From contig CM068541.1 in assembly GCA_035048495.1 (NCBI GenBank), forward strand, positions 4,843,929 through 4,907,928: DNA of 64,000 nucleotides, given 5' to 3'. The position numbers and the translations under genes were made by a program. Positions 23,802 to 37,700 of this stretch are shown here, piece after piece. Within the stretch, counting starts at the first letter, position 1, and every line of letters starts with the position of its first letter. Source of the DNA: Euptelea pleiosperma. Taxonomy: Eukaryota > Streptophyta > Magnoliopsida > Ranunculales > Eupteleaceae. The notes beneath the pieces were generated by a model, which was not told the DNA's origin, did no database searches, and saw only the letters and a list, made by a program, of their open reading frames with translations.

Positions 23802-24078
23802 ATATTGCTCTCTTGTCCTGAAAAGGTGAGAAGGGCAGTATAGTAATTCTGAGAAAATTTGCAGAGTACCCACTCCCACTTTTTTTCTCTCTCCGATCGA
23901 AAGCGCGAAAACTATTAAGAAACTTCATTTTTATTCCCCCCTTTCCTCAAGACAAGAGAACAAATAAACAAATACAAATCTCTCTCTCCCTCTCCAATTT
24001 CCGAAATTTCAAATCTGAAACAGAAACCACTTCTTCGATCACCCCTCTCTCTCTCGCTGGTTCTCTCCTTCGTTTTTC

Positions 24079-27000
24079 ATGGAGATTGCTTCAGGTCCGA
24101 TCGGTTCGTGTTCGAAAGAGCATCAAAAGATCTACCAGGAATGGTTTAATTACGCAGATTCAGGTTTATCTTTGATCTTCTCCTCCTTTCTCTCTGTAGT
24201 TTGAACTCTTCTCTTAGGTCTTTGAAAGCTTCGATTTGTTTCTTCAGATGGAGATGGCCGCATTACAGGTAACGATGCGACCAAGTTCTTCGCCATGTCC
24301 AACTTATCGCGGCCCGAACTCAAACAGGTTTTCTACATTTTACTCACTTAGATTTTTTCTGTTTTTTTGTTTGTTCGTTTGTTTGCTTGCTTGCTGGATT
24401 AGGGTTATACTTCTAACTTCAAATGCTATGGATTGAAAAGCTGGTAGCTTACATGCTCAATGTTTTAAGTAGTTTATACCGAATCGAAACCGATTGATTG
24501 ATGATGATTTGATTGGACCAGGGAAGAATTCGCTTAGACGATACTGTAGATTAGTGCTTCTTATGTTAATTCTGGAAACCTAGATGATATCGTTGAAGAC
24601 CAGTGTTGCCTATCAGACTCGGGAGGGCGCTCTCCTTGGTTCTACGTGGTTGGATGTTCATCGTGATTCACATCACACGAATTTCTAAGACCATCCAATG
24701 GTCTGTACCATAGGGAGGACGTCCTCCTGAGGGTTGACAGCACGCACCTGTGTTGAATGAATTGTTATAGCGTGGCCTCAGGCGAAATGGAATTTGCAGT
24801 ACGCATATGCACGCACCCCTCGAGAACACCACGTGCATGCCTTGGGCCTCGAGCACACAGTGCACCTCATGCATAACTTATAATGCACTTGGTGAAGTAA
24901 CTTGATTTTGTGTGGCATTTTTATTATATTTTATATATACAGATGCCTTTCATGGGCTTTGCTTTTAAGCTGCCTGTATCTGTTTGCTCCATGGTTTTAA
25001 ATTTCAACAAAATTTTGATTTTAGGCAATTTTAACATTTTAAAATTTTGACCAATTTCGGTTACAAGTCCTATACAAAATTTATAATATTTCAACTGAAT
25101 TTTGAAGAAATTTCAGAATTTCATTTTGATTTCGGCCATGACTGAAATTGATGTCAAAACCATGATTTAAAACCTTAGTTTGCCTCTTCTCTATGAACTG
25201 GTAGCTTTGTAACATGACACCCTATTTAAATTATAAAAACAGTAATTTGAGGATAAAATCTTAGTCTATTTAAAATCTGTCTGTATTGGTTCACATATCT
25301 TGTATCTTAGCTGGTTGCAACTTAACGTGTACGCCTTTGTTTTCTGGCTAATTCAATGATAAGTGTATGGGGGGTGGGCGGTTTCTTTTTTTTTTCTTTT
25401 TCGGTGTCATCAATAATTTTTCAGAAGAAGAGTGAGCAAGAGTAGTATCTTTGAGTCTTTATCATGTTTCCTTTCTAATTGGTGTCATAAAATTAACAAC
25501 TTTTTCGGTTTCAAAGGTGTGGGCTATTGCAGATTCCAAACGACAAGGATTTCTTGGTTTCAAAGAGTTTGTTACTGCAATGCAGGTTTGTATGTTGCTT
25601 CTCTTTTTATGTTTTATTGATTTGACAAGAACCTATATTTACTAACTTCTTGAAAGGAACAGCTAGTTTCTCTGGGACAAGCAGGACATGAAGTATCAGA
25701 AGGCCTACTTAGCTCCGGAGGTAAGCAAGGAAACTGTCATTTTACCTTTGTTCTTGTATAACACACATCAAACCTGCAATGTTCAATTTAATCATAGACT
25801 ATTGCGAACACACGTTTGCCTGTTTATAAGCCTAGTTCTTTAACCTGAATTTATTCATTGAGATTTAGTTCTTTGAACTGGGCTATTCAATTTTTTCTAT
25901 TGCAGTTGACTTGGAAAATTTAAAACCTCCAGTATTGGAAGGTCTTGATGTATTAATAGCTGTAAGTATCTGATTTTGTTTCTACATGGTAGGGGAAATG
26001 TTTGTATGATTCCTCTTAACTTTTTCTTGACTTTCTTTTTTATAGAAAAATAGACGTTCGACTAAAATAATTGAGCCTGAAGTGGGTAAGAAAATAGCTC
26101 ATGTTTTACCAATATACTGATCATTTGGTCTTTGGTTCTTTAGTTTTAATTAGCTACCTGGTATGGTGCAGTAACTACTCATCCCCAGTCATCCCCATCA
26201 GCCCATTGGTTTACCTCAAAATCTGTAAAGAAGGTAATTATGTGGTTTGTCATTGTATTTTCATTATGTCATAATGGAAAGATTTTGTTTGTCTCCAGAT
26301 GGACTTACCCCACATTCCCTTTCTGTGTTGTCTTTTTCTTTCCTTTTTTGTTGTCTACATTTTGGTGAAACTATAGTAGGATTGTCTATTCAAAACTCAT
26401 CCTGCTTGGGTTGTATACTCTCTTTGAGATGATTTTGCTGAACTAGATCATTCTCCTTCATTTCACTCATGAATGGAGTTTCTACATGCTTAGTTTATTG
26501 AGTCTCCTGACGATATTTAGTTTGAGTATTAACTATATCAGTTGTTTGGCCGCACCAGCAACAAGAAAGAGACTTTTGTACCTCAAGTAGGAATTTGAAA
26601 ATTCTTTCCTGAGACAGCTCTTACTTTAATCTGGTCCTTTGCAACGGAAAATTTTCTCAATGATTTTTTCAGTCAACAAGCAATATCAGTGAGGAGTGAG
26701 ATTGACTAAGTCAATTGGTTAACTGAAATGTATCTTTTTTTGGATAAGTTATGAGTTTCTATTATTGAGAAAGAAAGCAGAAGTTGCACTTATTTGTATT
26801 TATTTGTATTTATTAGATTCTCTATACATGGGGGTTAAGCATAACATCCTATAGCCACTTTCCGTATGGTATGATCATGATCTAAAGTTCAAAATTTTTG
26901 TTTTCTCCTTTTATGAGGACAAACAAGAACCTGATCAGTAGAAAAGACAGTGCAAACGAAGTACATGAATCTACTAGCTCTTAAAATCAACAAAACCTCA

Positions 27001-30000
27001 AAGCTAGCTATTATTAGAGCTCAAAAGCACAATATACTAAGTTTTTTGCTCTACTTTGCCTCATCATGTGGCCAAGGTTTAAAATTCCGGTCTTCTTTAG
27101 CTTCTCGTCAAGTAGAGAAATGAGACTACTCAACTAAGACAGAACGAGACATTGAAAAAATGTGATACATCTTGATGCGCAAGGATACAATATACATTAC
27201 ATTTAATAATTTTAAATGCTTAATTACATTAAAAAATATTGTTTATCTTTTATATGTAATATAAAAGACACATACAACGAAAGGTTTAAATTACTTAAAT
27301 TAGAGTTTTGGTAGAGACAATACATAGACCAACGTAATGTCTCGATATGTTACCAGAATGAGACATCTTGATGAGATGGAACAAGACTTTGAACCTATGT
27401 AATAAAAAAAAAGACACGTGTGTCGGTATTCGACTCGGGTATGGAGTGTCATATTTTTTTTTTTTTGATCGGTATAGAGTGTCATATACGTTGCCCCCCA
27501 CAAACCCGATACGTCGACATGTCTGTACAATTCATTCCTTATGCTGATATACATCAAAATCACTTGAACCATATATGAAATATAGCTGAAAACAAAATAT
27601 TTGAATAAAGTAAGATTTATTTGGACAAGGTGTGTTGGCATTTGTCCGACACGTGAATACGGCAAGGTATCCGACACGGCAAGTTCTTAGAAAACGGAGT
27701 GTCCTTGTTACATAGCTTTGAACCATGCATGTGGCAGAACCGAAAATGTCAAAAACAGCGAGGATCGGATTTTGTTAAATATTTAAAATCAAATATCATT
27801 ATGTGTTTTGTGGGTGCTGTTTATGCAAATTATGGAGAGAGGAAGGTTTATTTTGTGGAAGCAATTTTTTGTCTTTGGATAGACTTAGTGGCCATGTATA
27901 TAATAGTTTAGACTTTAGAGTTTTATTTTTGTGTTCAATATACTCAAGCACATAGCGAGTGTTGATTACTTTCCTTTATTTGATCAGTAATAAAACAAGT
28001 CAAAAGTAAGACAAGTATCTGTTTACTTTATGTACATGAATCTTTCTTCACTTCGCTTACCACTGGCTTCCTTTCTACTAAAAGCGAACAGGACCTGTTA
28101 GCGCCTATTCCCTTAATGCCTATGAACTGGGACCCTTGAAATCATAGCTATCAACTTCAGTATCGCAACAGTTTCTCTTTATACTTATCTGTTTCCAGTG
28201 CACCCAAAGTACCAAAAAGTTATGAAGGACATGGTAACCACGTTAATTTGTCTCCTTGTATTGTAGGGATGATTTGGAGGATTATATGTGAGTTGCGACT
28301 AGATTGTGAAGTGGTTTTGATTAACCTCACCCCTTTGCATGCAAATTTGAGACACTTTTCCTCTTGGATCACATGTGGCAGCTATCTCACATTCTTCCTC
28401 TAAATGTTACAATAGTTTTACCATATATAGTTTGTAGTATACATCTCTCATATTTGATATTTTCTGTTATCCTACTTTCTAGAGAACCTGTGTTGCCCTC
28501 TACTTTTCATTTATATCCTGTAATGATTTTAACCCATTGTATGTCATTCTTTTGTTGCCATACTTATTCTATTTGTTTGTGAGAATGATGCATATCCTTA
28601 TCATGGTTTCTTAGATGATGCTTTTTTCCCACCACTTTTTGTGTGTTCAGGTACCTTTAAGCTCGGTTACATCAATAATTGATGGCTTGAAGAGGTTATA
28701 CATTGAAAAGCTAAAGCCATTGGAAGTTACGTACCGTTTTAATGATTTTGCATCTCCTGTACTGGTGAGTGAACTATACTTGTGACTTTTGATTAATCCA
28801 TCTTGAGAAAATGTCCAAATTGGTTAATTTCCTTCTTTTCTTGGAAATAACATGAGCTGTTGTTTGGGAAAACGGATAGATTTTGTTACTGTTGGTTCAT
28901 TGTAAATTCTAGATACTAAAGCTTCAATCAGCTTATGCTAATTGGTTTTGATCTGTTCCCTTTTGTAGACAAATAGCGATTTTGATGCTAGGCCCATGGT
29001 TATGCTTTTGGGCCAGTATTCCACTGGAAAAACAACATTCATAAAACATTTGCTCAGAAGAGGTTATCCAGGTAAGTTACAACTGTCATATTTCTTTTCT
29101 CTTGCCTTTCTTATATGCATATAAGATAATGGTTCATGTTCTCTACTTACCACTTCATTTGTGCAGGAGCTCACATTGGACCAGAGCCTACAACCGACAG
29201 ATTTGTTGTCGTTATGGTATCTCAAAGATATTTTATGTTTTCTATCTATTCCTGAAACATATTTAAGTGGAATAATTTTTCAAGACCCATATATGATCAA
29301 AACACTCTATTTTCCAATTACTATTGCTGCTATTTAGATAATTTTTTGCCATCTTACGATCATCACTTTGAGATTGGAACAAGAAAGTTGGCCTGATTAG
29401 CTGAATGCAGAGTAGATATATCACTATAAAAATAGAACACAAACCATTGTCTCCTTGAGATTAATTTTGTACAAGTAGCACGCGTTATAAACACAAACAA
29501 AATAGAAAGATTCAAAGGTTGATTAATTAACATAATTTATCGTGTTTTTGTATCTTTGGACCATTCCATCTCTAAAGACGCACTTGTTATTTCTTCCCCA
29601 AGGAAGGAAACCAACTTTTTATCATGGTTCAAAGTGACTAGTTTTGTTTCGGTGGTTTCAGTCCGAAACTGACAGAAACCAAGTGACATTTTCGGTACCG
29701 AAACCAAAGTAATTTCGTCCACTACCCTGAAATGTTTCGGTTTCGGTAGTGAACGAAACTTGAAACCATATTTTTATTGTTCTTCATAAAAGACAGAACT
29801 CCTGGGTGAGTAGATTTCAAGGAATTGGATCATACTTAGATTGCATAAGGGTACATTAATTAATGATGGATACAAGAGTAGTAGTCATTCAGGTATTCAA
29901 CGATTTTTTATTCCTATTTGAAAGTTGGACCATCGCTTGATCCCCTTTTTTTGGAACTTGTAGACTTTTTAATTTTTGTTTAGAGTGCTCAAGGCTATTT

Positions 30001-31602
30001 TGTCCCCGAACACTTGGTGTTCCAACTTCCAAGATTAGTATTTTATGCATTTCGTCAAAGTGGTTCCCATGGTAATCTCAACTAGTTTTTTTGTGTTCTT
30101 ATAAACAGTCAGGACCTGACGAAAGAAGTATTCCTGGGAACACTATTGCTGTTCAAGCAGACATGCCATTCAGTGGTCTGACAACATTTGGAACTGCATT
30201 TTTATCAAAATTTCAGTGTTCCCAAATGCCACATCCAGTAAGTTCTCATTCTGGACTTTAACATGCAAAGCCTGTTTTTTTTTTGAATACTTAGATACTC
30301 ACCATTCTTTCATATTTATGAAGCTGCTGGAGCATATCACGTTTGTGGATACTCCTGGAGTTCTATCTGGAGAAAAGCAACGAACACAACGAAGCTATGA
30401 TTTTACGGGAGTTACATCATGGTTTGCAGCAAAGTGTGACCTCATTCTTCTTCTGTTTGATCCTCATAAACTGGATATCAGTGATGAGTTCAAGCGCGTG
30501 ATTGGATCTCTTCGTGGTCATGATGACAAGATACGTGTTGTACTAAATAAGGCAGACCAAATTGATACGCAGCAAGTAAGAAGTCTTAGTCATTTCATTC
30601 TCTTAACTGCTACTCCTCCATTTACCTACTTTCTAATAGAAGTGTTTGTTGCATGTTTTTGACCTGTTTACCTGTTGGCATTACATTGTAGCTAATGAGA
30701 GTTTATGGGGCATTGATGTGGTCACTTGGGAAAGTTCTGAATACTCCTGAGGTTATGCGGGTTTATATTGGGTATGCTCTCTATTTTCTATCTGTGTTCC
30801 ACTTTATTAGATTTGGTATGTTCTTAGGGCTAGGGATCAGCAGTCCTGTTGTAGAGCTCGCACGTTCTTTAGGAAGTATGGAAGTACTGACATGTGCTAA
30901 GAGCACACGTCAAATAGGAAGAACCTGCTCTCTAAACAATGCTTAATAAATCATGATGTATTTATGGACAATGTGAGTTGACACCTCTCTGCAATGACAT
31001 GAAGTTATGAGATAACTGCTGTCTTCCTATGTTTCTGTCAGCGGAGGTTTTACGTTTTAGCTTTTCTTGAACCCACTCTAAATGAGGTTTTGGTTCTGGA
31101 TATTTAGATATTGATTTTTCATATGCAATCAAAGCATATGTTCAGGTGAATGTGCCTTTTGGTTACCTGACCCTGGACATCAGGTTTCCCTAATTATGTG
31201 GAAGTTGACATTTCAATTCCTGGCTTTGACAGCTCATTCAATGACAAACCTGTAAATGAAGCAGCTATTGGTCCACTTGGAAAAGAGCTTTTTGAGAAAG
31301 AACAGGAAGACCTCCTTTCTGATTTGAAAGATATTCCAAAGAAGGCTTGTGACCGCCGTGTATGTTCACCATGCTTATTATGATATATTATTTTCTCATT
31401 TATAATCTGTCACGTTCTTCCTGGTACATACAAGTCAAAGTGATATTTGAAATGCAGATCAATGAATTTGTAAAACGTGCTAGAGCTGCTAAGATTCATG
31501 CCTACATAATCAGCCATCTTAGAAAGGAGATGCCTGCAATGATGGGCAAGGCTAAGACTCAACAGAGACTCATTGATAATCTAGAAGATGAATTCGCAAA
31601 GG

Positions 31603-31638
<36 letters not shown>

Positions 31639-31903
31639 ATATTGTGTCTCTATTGATGCATTAATGCTTTTGCCTCTGCATTTAATAATCATTTCCATTT
31701 TCCTTTTTTATCGACAGGTCCAAAGGGAGTTCCATCTACCAGCTGGGGATTTCCCAAATATTGAGCACTTCAGAGAGATCCTGAGCGGTTACAGCTTCGA
31801 TAAGTTCGAGAAGTTGAAGCCGAAGATGATACAAGCTGTTGATGATATGCTGGGCTATGACATCCCAGAACTCCTGAAAAACTTCAAAAACCCTTATGAG
31901 TGA
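24079..31903 (+). CDS. EHD1: EH domain-containing protein (EHD), endocytic dynamin-like ATPase
   Basis: Membrane-remodelling EHD family protein acting in endocytosis and recycling. Sixteen exons: 24079-24163, 24248-24327, 25517-25585, 25663-25720, 25906-25961, 26046-26085, 26172-26233, 28651-28764, 28969-29071, 29167-29216, 30109-30237, 30324-30575, 30692-30771, 31233-31359, 31458-31601, 31718-31903. They sum to 1635 nt, 544 aa; the Arabidopsis proteins are about 545. The EH domain is N-terminal, the plant arrangement (animal EHDs carry it at the C terminus). Its EF-hand loop DSDGDGRITGND at residues 27-38 is intact. The G domain has P-loop GQYSTGKT (203-210), EPTTDRF, DTPG (291-294) and NKAD (357-360). 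The C-terminal helical part includes FVKRARAAKIHAYII and ends KNFKNPYE. No frame break is seen. Intron 7 (26234-28650) is the longest. EHD1 versus EHD2 cannot be settled without alignment. Confidence 0.96.
31603..31640. repeat. CT then TA microsatellite in EHD intron 15
   Basis: TCTCTCTC followed by TATATATA directly after the exon 15 donor. Confidence 0.85.
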
Positions 31904-32429
31904 TGTAAGTTACAGCTTGACAGATACAACCAGCCACAGAAAAGAGGAAAATGTGAATGATCAAAGGTACATGTCACGGGAGCCTTGTACTGCTCGAGTG
32001 TCCTATCATTATTATATATTCTATCTTGTTCGGCTATTTTTTTGAGACGTTTATAGTTTATACTATCGTCAGTATCGTCACTGACGACTGATCAAGGATC
32101 TGGTCAGATTTGGAATATTAAGTGAGGAGAATTAGTCTGTCTCAAAGGGTGAGCACTGAGCGGCGAGAGATCAGCGCAAGTTAGACTTGGTTCATTCGTC
32201 AATAATGTAAGTTGGAAATTATAGTCATCAGTCTTATAGAGTTTACCTCTGTTTTGTATTGTAAGAAAGCAACTAATATTTCTGCCCCATGAATTTTTCG
32301 AGCTCCCATGGTTTTAGCTGTACTTTTTAAACCATGTCTGAACTACACAGAGTGTTTGATTATTCAAGGACAATAATACCCCTCAACACGGGCTTCACAG
32401 GTTGTCTAGCACGCCGATGATTAAGGCTC

Positions 32430-32740
32430 ATAGTACGAGCCAGGTGGCACTCTTAGAGACCGCAGACCGTATAGATGTTTGTCCCATCCCTAGGTGGACC
32501 TACATACCAAGTATTAGCCTGATTAATGATTTCAAACCTTTGGATCTCAGTACACCAAATAATGCTTGAAATCCTTGGTAAAAATAATTATGAAAAAGGC
32601 TCTAATTCTAATCCAACGGATTGAAATAACTATCAGGTTGAATTTTGGTATGTAAGTCTGTCTAGGGGTGGGCTAACATCCATGCTGTCAGTGGTCTCTA
32701 GAAGTATGCCATGTGTCTCATACTGTAGTCCGTCAGCAAT
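32430..32740. mobile_element. Family-1 MITE copy, diverged
   Basis: ACGAGCCAGGTGGCACTCTT, GACCGTATAGATGTTTG, CCCTAGGTGGACCTACATAC on the left, mirrored by GGGTGGGCTAACATCCATGC and GTATGCCATGTGTCTCATAC on the right. Both G-box positions are mutated (CCAGGTGG, CCATGTGT). Confidence 0.7.
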
Positions 32741-33936
32741 GTTGATGAGGCCCCAACAATCACTTACGTGCAACGCACATGCTGCCCCCTAGTGGGTTAC
32801 AAGGGCATTTGGTTTGGGTTTGTCCGTTAATGTACATTTGCACGAATTAAATTGCATGCGCTCTTTAGTAAATATTACACAGCTCTACCCCAATGCAAAC
32901 TATTTATGCGCCTAACCATATAAATTGGGAAATTCGGTGTCACACATACACACACGTATTAGTACACAATCACACTAAGAATGCACCTAATATATAGGCC
33001 CCCATGGATTAAAGGACAAAGTGGACCCCACAACTCTTACGGTAGGTGTGATATACATAGAAGTGAGCAAGCATCTACCCATGTGTGGGACTTTTGCATC
33101 TACCTACGACTCATATGTGTGTGGGACCCATATATGAGTCGTAGGGACCATTTGATGCATGTCGGGCCCACTTCGTGTAAAGAAAACAGATTTTTGCCTA
33201 ATGATGTGGCTATTTCTTCCCATAAGTACTACGTTATTTTCTCGAGAAAATTTGGTTTGTGGAACATTTTAAGAGCATGTGGAACCAATCAGGGAAGTGA
33301 AGTCCACATATTTGACAAGAAAATGTTCAAAAAAGTTAGAATATTCTCACTTGCCATGTACTTGACGCGGCACCCGATTGGTTCCACAGCTCCACAGACT
33401 AATTTTCACCAACTCACATTGACGATTATCCCGGGAGAGTCCTAAATCCTTCCACCAAAAAGTGTTCACGTCGTCACTTGGGAAAATTTCTGTTACCGAC
33501 GTTAAAAAGGATCCGCAAACCGCATCACTCTCCCTACAGCTGGCAGGGACTTAGTAGACGGGGCATTTGTTGTTTTGGATATTCTTTGAGCCGTGCTATC
33601 CCACGGATAACCGGACAAAAAAAATGTGCCGTTTGAACTTTGAGGCCATTGGATTCAAGAGATCCCCAGTGTACGAGGCCCAGTGTACGAGGCAAGTATG
33701 GTCCAGTTAACCTTGAACAATTTAAAATTTTAAAATGTCGGTGAAATTTGATGTGGGTGTGTGGTTCCCAATTAGAAACTGCCATCTGTTCATGGTAGAG
33801 TGGCTCTCACATACCCTGAGTTTGCTGTCCCCCACACTTCCCTCAAAAAATAATACGTGGTAGTTGTGGAACACTCTTTCAGGCCCACAGATACATGCAT
33901 GTTTGACTCACTTTTTGGTGGACCTATACCCTAAAG

Positions 33937-34318
33937 GGGGTCGGGCTCCGTTGACAGATCTAAAATGACAGGACACAATATAAGCCGCGTGGCACACTGT
34001 TACAGGACTCTGACCGTATGGATGTTTGTCCTATCCCATGGTGGACCTAAAAACCAAAAATCAGCCTGATTAGTGATTTATAGGCTTTGGATTGACTTAT
34101 TTTCATGGGCTGATCTCAACTGTGGGAATTTGAGCAGTATTTGAGGTACAAAGATGCAACGCTTCTAAATCACTAACCAGGCGGAGTTTTGGTTTGTAGG
34201 TCCACCATGGGATAGGACAAACATCTGTACGGTTAGAGTCCTGGAACAGTGTGCCACCTGGCTTATATTGTGTCCCTGTTTACCTGTCATTTTAGATCTG
34301 TCAACGGAGCCCGACCCT
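33937..34318. mobile_element. Family-1 MITE with a long terminal palindrome
   Basis: Ends GGGGTCGGGCTCCG and its mirror CGGAGCCCGACCCT, continuing inward as TTGACAGATCTAAAATGACA and its complement, an almost uninterrupted inverted repeat of more than 130 bp. Flanking 9-mers ACCCTAAAG (33928-33936) and ACACTAAAA (34319-34327) agree at 7 of 9 bases. The G-box positions are altered (CCGCGTGG, CCACCTGG). The outer 30 bp differ from other copies, so this may be a subfamily. Confidence 0.75.
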
Positions 34319-34494
34319 ACACTAAAAATCGTTTTTGTGGATGGGCCCACCAAGACCTCTTTGCCGAACATCCATTTAGGTCAGTGGGTCCAAAAGAGTG
34401 GTCCATATGTAGGGCGGTCAATGGAGTGGCTTCGAGTTGGATCAATGCTGATCCGGATCCGATCCATAATGTGATGTGCTTCTAATGCCAACTG

Positions 34495-34661
34495 TTAAAA
34501 TCAACCATGAAAATGACTCCAATCCAACGCCTAGAAAATACTAATCAGGCTGATTTTTGATTTGAAGGTCTACCTAAGGATTGGCCAAACATCAATACGG
34601 TCAGCGTCATCTAAGAGAGTTCCACGTGGCCCATATGTGGGCGGCCAGCGAAGTTTTACTC
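34495..34661. mobile_element. Half copy of the family-1 MITE in the IBR1 promoter
   Basis: Right half only: AATCAGGCTGATTTTTGATT, GATTGGCCAAACATCAATAC, GTTCCACGTGGCCCATATG and terminus GCGAAGTTTTACTC, which ends about 56 bp upstream of the likely TATA box. Confidence 0.75.
34622..34629. promoter_or_regulatory. G-box CCACGTGG in the IBR1 promoter, MITE-borne
   Basis: CACGTG core about 95 bp upstream of a TATAAAAG box, within the range where plant G-boxes usually act. It belongs to the MITE half copy. Confidence 0.55.
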
Positions 34662-34716
34662 GGCTGATACCACCAGGGCGTCTTCAGCAAAATTTGCTCA
34701 TTAGCTACTTCCTCTG

Positions 34717-34724
34717 TATAAAAG
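34717..34724 (+). promoter_or_regulatory. Likely TATA box of the IBR1-type gene
   Basis: TATAAAAG, 78 nt before the ATG, which places a start site near 34750 with a leader of about 45 nt. Confidence 0.55.
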
Positions 34725-34794
34725 AAGATCAAAAGTCCACGAACCCTTTTGGTGTCTCCGAAGCCGTTCGATCGTCTCATACAGAAGAAAAAAG

Positions 34795-37700
34795 ATGGCG
34801 ATGATGAAGAGATTTCAAGGGAAGGTGGCCATCGTTACGGCGTCGACACAGGGAATCGGTTTCGGCATCGCCGAGCGACTTGGCTTGGAAGGGGCCTCCG
34901 TTGTCATCTCATCTCGCAAGCAGGTTCCATGGTTTTACTGAGAATTCGTTTCTGGCATCTGGGTTTGATTGGATTTGGGTTTCTCTCAATATTTGATTTA
35001 TTTATTGTTTTTTGGAGGAAATTAGAGGTAAATTCATCTGCGTTTTGATTCGTTTTTGTTTTACAGAAGAACGTAGATGAGGCAGTTGAGAAGCTTAGAG
35101 CTCGAGGAATCGAGGCGTTGGGGGTTGTTTGTCATGTATCGAATGCTCAACAGAGGAAGGATCTCATTGAGAAGACTGTTCAGGTAAGACCAAATTTTGC
35201 TCATGTTGTTTTAACTTTTAATATTTGATTCTGGGATGATTGAACATTTATTTTTGTTTTGTATTCTCTGATCGGTTCCGGGTCCGGCTTACCCACCAAA
35301 AAGGAATCAAAATGGTGACATGGGTTTTGATTTTGATTATGAAATAAAACTTGGGTCTTCTTCTGTTTTTGGAATCAAAACATGGGTTCACTTTTTCTTT
35401 CAAATTTTAGTGCAATTTTTTTTTTCTTCTTTTGTCTTGAAACATGAGGTTGTAGTGAGTGATGTAAATGATGATTATGTTCTAGGATTCATACAAGTCC
35501 AGCTGTTATTTTTGTTTATTTTGCTTGATTTCTTGTTCTGTTTTTTTTTATTGGATGGAGGGATTTTGAAGATATTTTAAGGAATAATCAAGATAAAATA
35601 AATTAAATCACTACCTCAAATTATATGGCATCAATATATATCCAAATAATGGACAATATCAGTAGTGAAGTGAGATGAATAATTTCAGTATATACATAAG
35701 AAATTCCATAATAAAAAATTGGTAACAATTTTTAATAATCCCAAACTTCATAAAGTAATAAAACCCATGCCTATGTTATTAAAATTAGCCAAACTTCTAG
35801 GGAGTTTTGTGATAATTTATTTGTCGAAGTTTAACTGTAATATTTCCGTGAATTTTACTATGTAGGACCAAAACTTTAAAATAGACGAGGAAGTATTTAA
35901 ATACATTTATCCCCAAATTTTATTTTTACTTTTATTTTACATTTTCTTGCTTTTGGGAGGTTCTTAGGTTAAAAAATATTAATCCATAAAGATTTTTCAA
36001 ACAAGAACATTTTGTAGGAGTTGAAATCAAGATCAATGCTCATTGGGTTGCGTATTTTCAAGTTGTTCAGTAGTAAAACTATTTTCCTGTAATTTCATGT
36101 TTCTTTAAAATATTTAAGTTAAATTAATATTACAAATGTGTAATGCAACTAATCACCAAACTATTTACATATAAGAAAAAATATAAAATTCACGCAAAAA
36201 TTTGACGAATTAAATTGTGTAATTTGACTTGAACTTGAAACTTCAGCTATTTACTCAAATTTTAACATTTTCTAATACCAAAGTTTAGGGTGAAGTCGAA
36301 GTTTGGAACCTTGCCTATACCTATAGGGAATTTTTTTATGCCTCCAAAAATAGAAATAAACTCCACTCTTTGAATCACTATAGGACTATAATAAAAAAAA
36401 ATGATACAAGACTAATTTGATTGGAAGCCGAGGCTCGTGTCAAACACATTGTCCTTAAGGTGTTTAACGCCCATCTTAGGTCGAAACCTTTGATGTACAT
36501 CTCCGAGGATGCAACATTGAGGTCCCTCCTAAGGCAACATTTCAATAGTTGGGACAACGAACCCAGAGTACCCTCGAATGTAAAGAGTAAATAAAATTGA
36601 GAAAAATAACAAAAAAATGTGTAGATTGATGCGGGAGTATTCTATTACGATAGTCCGTGCTACACCGAATCTATGCCCGGTCAAGCAAGTGGACCCACTT
36701 TTACTATTTATAGTAAATCCCGTTTTTACTATTTATAGAAAGTTTCCAAAATTAATATTTATAGTAAATTCTGATTTTACTATTTTTAGATAGAGTTCTA
36801 GTTGTTTAGAAATTGGTTCTTTGAGTTGTAATAGAATTAGGATTTTGAGAGATTTTATTTTCAATTAGGATTTATTATTGATTGCAATAGTTGACTTGTA
36901 TTAGGAGTTTCTAGTTTCAATTAGATTAGAATTAGGAAAGTTCAAGTAGGGAGTCTTATAAAAGGTGATGTACCATTTGATTTTAATAATAAAATAATGA
37001 ATGAAGAAATAGAAAATCTCTTTGGAGAAATCTCCTGTGAAAGGAAACTTGATGTGAAGCTATCCTCTTTTGCTGCGAAGCCGAAGGTATCTTTCTATCA
37101 TTATCTCTTCTCTTTCTCCATCTTTATTTTCTCTTTGGATCAAGTTTGACCTAGAAAACCCAACCGCATCTCTTCTATCCCTAAACCCTAACCGTGAATA
37201 GTGCCGTGTGAATAGTAACCTCTCTCCTTACAGCACCCTAAACCTTCCCAAAACCCTAGCCGTACCCTATCCTTTCGAAACCCTAGAATCCCTATAACCC
37301 TTCTCTCCTATTTCAATACTTTCAACACCCATTTCAGATCTGTTTCGACCCTTAACTGATTCTCTAAGCTTGTTGGAAGTTCCACCTTCCATTAGATCCT
37401 TGTCGTTAAAGCAACGAGTTTAATATTGTGGGATTGTGTGAAGACCTTAAACTTTAATAAATTTATTTGCTTGAATCTGATTATTTGCGTGGGATTAGCA
37501 TGAGAATTTATTATTTTGTCGTTCTTAATAATATTATGTTAATTTCAGCCTTTAGTTGGAAGCCATCACATTCTTCCTGCATCATAGATAGTGTAAAGAT
37601 TAAGAAGATATTTGTTCTCTTCTTCATCTTCTCTCGTGTGATTTTTCCCCTTTTCTCTCATTTTTTTCCTGTTTCTATCTAAAAGCAACCAAAAGGAAAT

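Larger units (their letters stand above)
31904..34794. other. EHD 3' flank and IBR1 promoter region
   Basis: Contains the EHD 3'UTR (to about 32300), two complete family-1 MITEs, a fragment near 33850-33925 and a half copy near the IBR1 start. A 154-codon frame at 32981-33445 has no recognisable domain. Confidence 0.5.

Noticed and set aside
32981..33445. 154-codon open frame downstream of EHD
   Set aside because: No domain, composition and codon use like intergenic DNA, no splice partner; lies between MITEs.
37180..37200. Telomere-like CCCTAAACCCTAACC
   Set aside because: Lies inside the solo LTR and is not a tandem array; no interstitial telomere.
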